Below, one piece after another: positions 58,415 to 64,000 of a stretch of 64,000 nt of DNA. Each line of letters opens with the position of its first letter. Position 1 is the first letter of the stretch. The notes below the pieces were generated by a model. The model did not search any database, had not been told where the DNA came from, and worked only from the letters and a program-made list of their open reading frames with translations. The translations under genes and the position numbers were made by a program. Origin of the DNA: Arthrobacter rhombi (GTDB taxonomy: Bacteria > Actinomycetota > Actinomycetes > Actinomycetales > Micrococcaceae); the NCBI RefSeq assembly GCF_900163545.1, contig NZ_FUHW01000024.1:23546-87545 (forward strand), written 5' to 3'.

Positions 58415-61108
58415 TTATTTTTCTGGCCCGCCGAGACCCCCCTGAGCCAACCGCCGTTTCGTCTTGGCGGTGGCTATGGAAGACCACGGGTCCTCGGGCC
58501 ACGGATGCTTGGGATATTTTCCCCGCATCTCGGCCCTGACCTGTGCGTAGGGCCCCGACCAGAACGAGGCGAGATCATCGGTCACCGCCAGGGGGCTGCC
58601 GCGTGGGGAGAGCAGATGGAACAAAACCGGCACCCGGTCATCGACCAGGCGGGGTGTGGCGGCCCAGCCGAAGCATTCCTGGAGTTTTACTGCGACGACG
58701 GGGCGGGCCTCGGGATCGTCGATTGCCGGGTAGTCGATGCGCACCTTGGATCCACTGGGGACCTGCAACCGTTCCGGAGCCAGGTCGGCGAATCGCGAGG
58801 CTTGCGGCCAGGGAAGGAGCCGGCGCAACGGTTCGCTCAGCTCAATCGATGTCACGCTGGCTCCGGCGGCCAGTGACTGGAGTTCCGGGCCCAACCATTC
58901 ATCCAACCGGCCCAGCAGGGCCCGCTCGCCGACATCGGGCCACGGGGCGCCCAGCTCACGGTGCAGCAACGCCATCCGGCGGCGCAACCCATCGGCTCCC
59001 GGGGAGAAGCCGATGATTCCCAGCCCCTCGGATTCCAGGGCGGTGGCCACCGCGGCTGCCGCTTCTTCCACCGAGGCGCGCACCGGCGTCGTCCCCAGAA
59101 CGATGGACCCCAGCCGGCGTTCCCTACGAGCCAACACCTTGCCGGAGGCGAAACGTGCGTGCACCCGATCGGTGAGCAGCTGCCCGGCGGCGGCTTGGGC
59201 CGTCTCGGCATCCAGTGGTGCTGCGGAGCGGATGACGGCGCCGGTTCCCGCGGCGGCACGGCCCGCAGCACGGGAAACGTCCGCGACGGCCAGCCACTGC
59301 TGCCCGGCCAGCGAGGACCCGGCGGGCAGTCCGGCGCGGGTCCCCGAGGCCAAGAGGTAACTCTCCCCCGCGGCCCCTTCAACCCTCCGGGCGATCCGGT
59401 CGGGGTAGGCCAAGGCGACGATCAGTCCCGCTTCCGAAGCGGCGCCGGCCCCCGGAGAGAGGGCAGCGGCAGCCGCGGGAACCTTGGGTGGCCGGGTGCG
59501 GGCCAGGATGGCTTCAAGCCGGGCGGTTTCGCGTTTCCAGGCCCTGCTGGAAGGCTCTGAACCGGAGCGCAGGGCAGCGAGAAGCCGGTTCAGGTCGGCT
59601 CCGGGGGCGCGGGCATCCCCGGCGACCATGGCCACGATTTCTCCGACGGAACGGGCAGCTGCCTGCTGTTTCGTCCCGGTCCGTCCGCCCGGTGCTGCCG
59701 CGCGCTGCCAGGCGGTCCCGTCGATCAGTGCCCGGGCCAGGCGCGGTTCGGCGGGGATCCCCGACAGGGTGCGGCCCAGGTCGGTGGCCAGGCCGTCGCC
59801 GTCAATGGCCCCGAGCTCGTCGAGTACGGCCACCGCATCGGCCAGGGTGGCCTGGGGTGGGTCCTGCGGCAGTTTGAGCCCGCGCCCACCCGGTGCACCC
59901 CAGCAGGCCAAGGTCAATGCGGCGCCGGTCAGTTCGGCGACGGCGATTTCGGGGGTCGGGTGCGCCGGGGCGGCGCCGAAGGTTTTCTGGTCGTAGCAGC
60001 GGACCACGGTGCCCGGTCCCTGCCGGGCGGCACGGCCGGCCCGCTGCTCTGCCGAGGCCCGAGAGGCCGAGACCGTCACCAATCCGGTCATCCCGCGGGT
60101 GGCGTCGCGGCGGGGTTCGCGGGCGAGCCCCGAGTCGATGACCAGCCGGACGCCGGGAACGGTCAACGAGGATTCGGCCAGCGAGGTGGAGACGACCACG
60201 CGGGGCGGGTCTCCCGCGGCCCGACCGCGCACGGCCCGGTCCTGGCTGGCACTGTCGATCTGGCCATGCAGTTCCAGGACCTCGACGGCAGGGCCGACCT
60301 GGCGGCGCAACGATCCGGCCACCTGGGCGACTTCCCATGCCCCGGGGACGAAGACCAGGGCATCGATGGCGGGGTTTTCAGCCAGTGCCCTGCGATGGGC
60401 CGCCGCGGCAGTGGTCGCCACATGCTCCAGGAAGCCGCGGGTGACTCCGCGTTCATCCAGCCGGGCCACGGCTGCCGGTTCCCACCGGGTGTCCAACCGG
60501 TGCAAGGCCGAGGGGCAGTCGATCACCGGAGCCGGGCCATCGCCGTCGTACGTGGACAATAATGCGGCAAAGCGTGGGGCATCCAGGGTCGCCGACATGG
60601 CCAGGAAAGCCAGGTCTCCGCGCAGTTCGTGGACCTCGGCCAGCAGCCCCAGCAACAGATCGGTGTCCAGGGCCCGTTCGTGGACCTCGTCGATGATGAC
60701 CGCGCCGATTCCCTCCAGCCCGGGATCGGCCAGCAGCCGGCGCAACAGGATGCCGGGGGTCACGAACTCGACCCGGGTGTCGGGCCCGGCATGGTGTTCG
60801 CCGCGGACCGTGTATCCCACCCGATCCCCGACCCGGCTACCGTCGAGGTGTGCCAGACGCCGGGCCGCGGCCCGGGCGGCGACCCGGCGGGGCTGGGTGA
60901 CGATCACCCGGCCGGACAGATTCGCCACCAGGGGTGGCACCAAGGTGGTCTTGCCGGCCCCCGGGGGTGCCTGCACGACGGCGGTGCCCGCCGGGGCGTT
61001 CACGGTCAGGGCGTCTTCGAGCCCGGGCAGCGATCCGGCGAAGACCAGCCCGGCACCCAGTCTCTCCAGGTCGAAGGGCAGGTCGGCGTCGGCGGTCGGG
61101 GAAGTCAC
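58415..61108 (-). CDS. hrpB: ATP-dependent helicase HrpB
   Basis: An 897-residue DExH helicase of the HrpB type. Walker A reads APPGAGKTTLVPPLV, motif II IIDEVHERALDTDLLLGL, motif III MSATLD, motif V RLVIDSGLAREPRRD and motif VI EQRAGRAARQGPG. The HrpB C-terminal domain ends with the WPEDPW motif. The length is normal for the family. It probably acts on RNA or nucleic-acid structures, with no defined role in most bacteria. It stands alone. Confidence 0.92.
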   Translation of the reverse strand: MTSPTADADLPFDLERLGAGLVFAGSLPGLEDALTVNAPAGTAVVQAPPGAGKTTLVPPLVANLSGRVIVTQPRRVAARAAARRLAHLDGSRVGDRVGYTVRGEHHAGPDTRVEFVTPGILLRRLLADPGLEGIGAVIIDEVHERALDTDLLLGLLAEVHELRGDLAFLAMSATLDAPRFAALLSTYDGDGPAPVIDCPSALHRLDTRWEPAAVARLDERGVTRGFLEHVATTAAAAHRRALAENPAIDALVFVPGAWEVAQVAGSLRRQVGPAVEVLELHGQIDSASQDRAVRGRAAGDPPRVVVSTSLAESSLTVPGVRLVIDSGLAREPRRDATRGMTGLVTVSASRASAEQRAGRAARQGPGTVVRCYDQKTFGAAPAHPTPEIAVAELTGAALTLACWGAPGGRGLKLPQDPPQATLADAVAVLDELGAIDGDGLATDLGRTLSGIPAEPRLARALIDGTAWQRAAAPGGRTGTKQQAAARSVGEIVAMVAGDARAPGADLNRLLAALRSGSEPSSRAWKRETARLEAILARTRPPKVPAAAAALSPGAGAASEAGLIVALAYPDRIARRVEGAAGESYLLASGTRAGLPAGSSLAGQQWLAVADVSRAAGRAAAGTGAVIRSAAPLDAETAQAAAGQLLTDRVHARFASGKVLARRERRLGSIVLGTTPVRASVEEAAAAVATALESEGLGIIGFSPGADGLRRRMALLHRELGAPWPDVGERALLGRLDEWLGPELQSLAAGASVTSIELSEPLRRLLPWPQASRFADLAPERLQVPSGSKVRIDYPAIDDPEARPVVAVKLQECFGWAATPRLVDDRVPVLFHLLSPRGSPLAVTDDLASFWSGPYAQVRAEMRGKYPKHPWPEDPWSSIATAKTKRRLAQGGLGGPEK

Positions 61109-61148
61109 CTACCCATTGTGCCCGGTGGCGCTTCGGGGCCGGTCAGGA

Positions 61149-62087
61149 TCAGTCGAAGACCAACACCAGGCGTCCGCGGACGCCGCCTGCTTCGAGCCTG
61201 CGGTGGGCTTCGGCGGCGCGTTCGGCCGGCAGGACGTCGGCGACCCGCAGGCTCAGCTGGCCGGCTTCGACGAGTTCGCGCAGCTCGTCGAGCTTTCCGT
61301 CTGCGTGGTAGTCGGCGGGGACGAAGACCTGATGGATGGTGATGCCACGTTCGGTGGGTCCGTTGAAACCACGCACCGTGGCGAAGCCGCCACCGTCCTT
61401 GACGGCCGGCAGCGCCACCTCATGCTGGACCGCGGCGTCGAGCAGCCCGTCGACGCCCTCGGGGTAGAGCCCGCGGATGTGCTGGGCCACGTCCGCCCCG
61501 CGTGGAACAAGCTGGTCGGGGCCGAGGTCTTCGAGCAGCTTCCGGTCCTTCTCGGCGACGTCGGCCACCACCGTCAGCCCCGCCTGTTTTGCCAACTGGA
61601 TCGTGTAGCCGCCCAACGTACCGGCAGCCCCGGTGACCGCCAAGACCTGTCCTGGCCGCAGGTCCAGCCGGCGCAGCGCCTGCATTGCCGTCAGCCCGTT
61701 CATCGGCAACGTCGCGGCTGCCTCGAGGGTCGTACCGGCGGGGATCCTGGCCACCGAATCGGCATCGGCCACCAGGTGGGAGACGTAGGCACCTCCGTGT
61801 TCGCCGTCGGGCAGGGCCATGGCCATCACCTCGTCGCCGAGGGAGAATCCTGCCCCGTCGCCGACTTCGTCGATGACACCCGCGGCATCCATGCCCGGGA
61901 CGTACGGGGGTTCCTTGGCCGCGGTGACCGCCGCGTTGGACCCGGCGCGCACCCCGGTATCCGTGGGACTGACGGCGATGGAGCGGACCTTGATCCGCAC
62001 CTGCCCCGGGCCGGCATGCGGCTCGGGAACGTCGTGGATGGCGAGGGCTTCGGGCCCTCCGAACTCGGTGACTCCAATAACCTTCAT
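61149..62087 (-). CDS. Zinc-independent MDR oxidoreductase (quinone reductase-like)
   Basis: A 312-residue enzyme of the quinone oxidoreductase type. VIGVTEFGGPEALAIHDVPEP starts it. The cofactor motif is VTGAAGTLGGYTIQLAKQAG, followed by VDGLLDAAVQHEVALPAV. It lacks the zinc ligands of alcohol dehydrogenases, so reduction of quinones or enones with NADPH is likely. The ATG at 62087 is the start that fits the family. It is divergent from lgt, 131 bases away. Confidence 0.87.
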   Translation of the reverse strand: MKVIGVTEFGGPEALAIHDVPEPHAGPGQVRIKVRSIAVSPTDTGVRAGSNAAVTAAKEPPYVPGMDAAGVIDEVGDGAGFSLGDEVMAMALPDGEHGGAYVSHLVADADSVARIPAGTTLEAAATLPMNGLTAMQALRRLDLRPGQVLAVTGAAGTLGGYTIQLAKQAGLTVVADVAEKDRKLLEDLGPDQLVPRGADVAQHIRGLYPEGVDGLLDAAVQHEVALPAVKDGGGFATVRGFNGPTERGITIHQVFVPADYHADGKLDELRELVEAGQLSLRVADVLPAERAAEAHRRLEAGGVRGRLVLVFD

Positions 62088-62218
62088 ATAGGCGCCAACG
62101 GCTGAATCTGCCCGACTATTCCGTGGGGCGCGTCCTCCGGCGAGCACGACATTCAACCCCCCGGCCCAAAGAATGACATGATCGGACGTGACCACGCCCC
62201 CTGACATGTAGGGTCCCG

Positions 62219-63232
62219 ATGTACCTTCCCGCGAGCTTGCCCAGCCCCGATCCCGTCCTGTCCCAGTTGAACCTGGGGCCACTGACGATCCACACCTATG
62301 CCCTGTGCATCCTGGCCGGCATCGCCGCCGCCATCGTGATCACCCAGCGCCGGCTGAAACGACGGGGAGGCAACCCCGAGGTCGTCCTCGACGTCGTGCT
62401 GTGGTGTGTGCCGCTGGGGCTGGTCGGCGCCCGTTTCTACCATGTGTTCACGCATATCAGTGACTACTTCTACCCCGGCGCCGACCCCTGGGACATCATC
62501 AAGATCTGGGATGGCGGCAACGCCCTCTACGGTTCATTGATCGGTGGCGCCCTCGGCGTGTTCATCGGTTGCCGACGGGCCGGGGTCCGCTTCCTGTCCT
62601 TCGCCGACGCGGTGGCCCCGGCCATGCTCGTGGCCCAGGCGATCGGCCGGTTGGGCAACTGGTTCAACCATGAACTCTTCGGCCTGCCGACCACGTTGCC
62701 CTGGGGCCTGGAGATCGAGTCCTCGAACCCGAATTTCCCGGCCGACGCGGCCATCGGCACCCTGTTCCACCCGCTGTTCCTGTACGAGATCATCTGGAAC
62801 CTCATCGGCGTCGCCGTCATCCTGTGGCTCGAACGCAGGATGCGTGCCCGCTGGGGCCGCGCGCTGGGCCTCTACCTCATCTGGTACGGGCTGGGCCGCA
62901 GCTGGCTCGAAGCCATCCGGATCGACCCGAGCTCGAACGTGTTCCTGGGCATCCCGGCGAATATCTGGGCTTCCTTCGCCGCCATCGCGGTGGGTCTGGC
63001 AATCGTCATCGTGCAGGGGATCCGCCACCCCGAGGCGGAGACCTCGGTCTACCGTGCCGGCTTCGAACCGGTGGCCGAGGCTGACGCCGACGAGAATACG
63101 ACGGCGGAGGCAGCTCCCGAGGATTCCTCTGCGGATCCTGCCGAGCCGGCTCCCACATCAGCTCCCGCACCGGCTCCCGAGCCGGCTCCCGACGAGGACG
63201 GTCCTAGCCCCTCGAAGTCGCCGGACGCCTAG
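62219..63232 (+). CDS. lgt: Prolipoprotein diacylglyceryl transferase
   Basis: A 337-residue integral membrane enzyme with seven hydrophobic segments. GARFYHVFTHISDYF and GRLGNWFNHELFGLP are the family signatures. It transfers diacylglycerol from phosphatidylglycerol to the lipobox Cys of secreted prolipoproteins, several of which are encoded in this window. Residues after about 280 form an Ala/Pro/Glu-rich tail (PAPTSAPAPAPEPAP) absent from E. coli Lgt but common in actinobacteria. It ends in a strong terminator. Confidence 0.93.
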   Translation: MYLPASLPSPDPVLSQLNLGPLTIHTYALCILAGIAAAIVITQRRLKRRGGNPEVVLDVVLWCVPLGLVGARFYHVFTHISDYFYPGADPWDIIKIWDGGNALYGSLIGGALGVFIGCRRAGVRFLSFADAVAPAMLVAQAIGRLGNWFNHELFGLPTTLPWGLEIESSNPNFPADAAIGTLFHPLFLYEIIWNLIGVAVILWLERRMRARWGRALGLYLIWYGLGRSWLEAIRIDPSSNVFLGIPANIWASFAAIAVGLAIVIVQGIRHPEAETSVYRAGFEPVAEADADENTTAEAAPEDSSADPAEPAPTSAPAPAPEPAPDEDGPSPSKSPDA

Positions 63233-63266
63233 GCGCTTCGCCTTCTAGCTAGTTCCAGCAGTCCTC

Positions 63267-63302
63267 CAGTGGGTCCCCGGCCAGCAGGCCGGGGACCCAC
63301 TG
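63267..63302. terminator. Strong intrinsic terminator after lgt
   Basis: A perfect 16-pair stem (CAGTGGGTCCCCGGCC with its complement) around a four-base loop lies 35 bases after the lgt stop. Only a short T-containing stretch follows (TTGTCC). It is the strongest hairpin in the window and separates lgt from the following gene. Confidence 0.85.
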
Positions 63303-63364
63303 TTGTCCACGGGCCCCTCACAGGGCTGGCTTTTCGGGGAATCCGTGGGGTGCCTTCGATAGAA

Positions 63365-63380
63365 TCGAAGACATGTTCGA
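63365..63380. promoter_or_regulatory. LexA-type SOS box overlapping the DUF222 gene start
   Basis: TCGAAGACATGTTCGA matches the actinobacterial SOS box TCGAAC-N4-GTTCGA at 11 of 12 fixed positions. It spans the ATG of the DUF222/HNH gene. LexA-type boxes in front of 13E12-family genes are known in mycobacteria, so DNA-damage control is likely. A second inverted repeat, TTCGAT-AGA-ATCGAA, overlaps it (63355-63369). Confidence 0.72.
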
Positions 63381-64000
63381 ATCAATGAGGATCCCAGAAA
63401 CCCCGGTGGCAGCACCCGCCACCGGGGCACTGGCCTCGTTCCTGGACCTGCTGCCGGCCCTGGACACCAACGACCTGGACGAAGCAGCCCTGATCGATGT
63501 CCTGGCCGGCGCCGAGGCCACCAAGAATGCCCTCTCCGCCCTCCAAGCCCGGGCTGCAGTGGCCCTTGATACGGTAGTTCGCACCCGCCACGCGGCCGAA
63601 GGAATCCCCCGGGATCAAGCCGGTGCCGGGATCCATGCCCAGGTGGCATTGGCCCGGTCCGAGTCCCCGAATAGTGGGCATCGGTTGGTGGGCATGGCCA
63701 AGGCCGTGGTGAATGAGATGCCCCATACCCACCAGGCGTTGGCTACCGGCCGGCTCAGTGAATGGCGGGCCACCCTGCTGGTGAAAGAAACCGCCTGCCT
63801 CAGTGTGGAACAACGCCGCCAGGTCGATGAGCAACTCCTGGCCGATCCCTCGGTCCTCGAGGGTGTCGGGACCCGGGCGCTGGTGGCCCGGGCCAGGAAA
63901 CTGGCCTACGCAGTCTCCCCCTCGGCGGTGGTGGACCGGGCCCGACGGGCGGTGAAAGACCGCAGGGTCTCCCTGCGGCCGGCCCCGGATACCATGTCGA
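63373..64000 (+). CDS. DUF222/13E12-type HNH endonuclease family protein (partial, runs off right edge)
   Basis: The visible 209 residues form the DUF222 domain of 13E12-type genes: LDLLPALDTNDLDEAALIDV, ALQARAAVALDTVVRTRHAA, GHRLVGMAKAVVNEMPHTHQ, LATGRLSEWRATLLVKETAC and VGTRALVARARKLAYAV. Such proteins usually end in an HNH nuclease domain, which would lie outside the window. Several copies are common in Micrococcales and mycobacterial genomes, sometimes as mobile-like repeats. The ATG at 63373 lies within a LexA-type box. Function is not known. Confidence 0.88.
   Translation, partial: MFESMRIPETPVAAPATGALASFLDLLPALDTNDLDEAALIDVLAGAEATKNALSALQARAAVALDTVVRTRHAAEGIPRDQAGAGIHAQVALARSESPNSGHRLVGMAKAVVNEMPHTHQALATGRLSEWRATLLVKETACLSVEQRRQVDEQLLADPSVLEGVGTRALVARARKLAYAVSPSAVVDRARRAVKDRRVSLRPAPDTMS

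Noticed and set aside
60009..62105. Long plus-strand open frame opposite HrpB and the MDR gene
   Set aside because: Spans two unrelated genes on the other strand and shows no family motifs; it is a shadow of hrpB codon bias.
1..64000. CRISPR array, tRNA, rRNA, insertion sequence or prophage
   Set aside because: No regularly spaced repeats, cloverleaf or rRNA-like stretches, transposase motifs or phage genes are visible. The 13E12-type gene is the only element with a mobile-like reputation.

Overview
This 64-kb window is high-GC (roughly two-thirds G+C), densely coded chromosomal DNA. It looks like an actinobacterium, most likely order Micrococcales near Micrococcaceae. The signs are a DUF222/13E12-type HNH gene behind a LexA-like box, an IdeR/DtxR-type iron box, a class F sortase, a CGNR-type regulator, GTG starts, ATGA/GTGA stop-start overlaps and apparently leaderless starts. 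I see no rRNA, tRNA, CRISPR array, insertion sequence or prophage. No gene-free gap exceeds 300 bases; the largest (about 250 bases at 11268-11514 and 220 bases at 32808-33025) show no clear element.

Layout. (1) 1-6.6 kb is a sulfur and thiol-redox island. It holds sulfide:quinone oxidoreductase and a persulfide-dioxygenase/rhodanese protein behind a GntR/UTRA regulator. Next to them is a DsbA-CcdA-DsrE operon, divergent from a CPVCN membrane protein and a BlaI repressor, with twin BlaI-like operators between. (2) 6.7-12.5 kb has a membrane glycerophosphodiester phosphodiesterase, a thiol peroxidase, an esterase, a sugar-dehydrogenase-like lipoprotein and a membrane protein. (3) 12.5-20 kb is amino-acid and peptide catabolism: Lrp-type regulator, MFS transporter and M20 hydrolase, then FadR-type regulator, asparaginase and aspartase. 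(4) 20-27.4 kb is a patchwork of regulators and small enzymes. Two of its genes are interrupted by in-frame TGA codons (three in total). (5) 27.4-33 kb has transporter/regulator pairs, a racemase-like gene and an SDR. (6) 33-36.3 kb has a lipoprotein and three tandem paralogous membrane proteins of unknown function. (7) 36.3-40.4 kb is an iron-siderophore importer behind an iron box. (8) 40.4-46 kb is a fatty-acid/acyl-CoA degradation operon with its own TetR and a long palindromic operator. (9) 46-50 kb has trpF, an XRE-cupin regulator divergent from a flavoprotein and methyltransferase, and a TauE exporter. (10) 50-53.1 kb is a copper-resistance operon with a CsoR-type box inside its promoter spacer. 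(11) 53-64 kb has a PoxB-like TPP enzyme, two MDR oxidoreductases, a class F sortase with a candidate CHRD-domain substrate, HrpB helicase, Lgt, a strong terminator and the start of a 13E12-type gene.

The genes mainly describe an aerobic heterotroph using amino acids and fatty acids, with dedicated sulfide, thiol, iron and copper handling. The best candidates for something undescribed are the sulfur/thiol island with its BlaI circuit, the RINQ-type tandem membrane-protein family, the sortase F/CHRD pair, and the cluster of TGA-interrupted genes.
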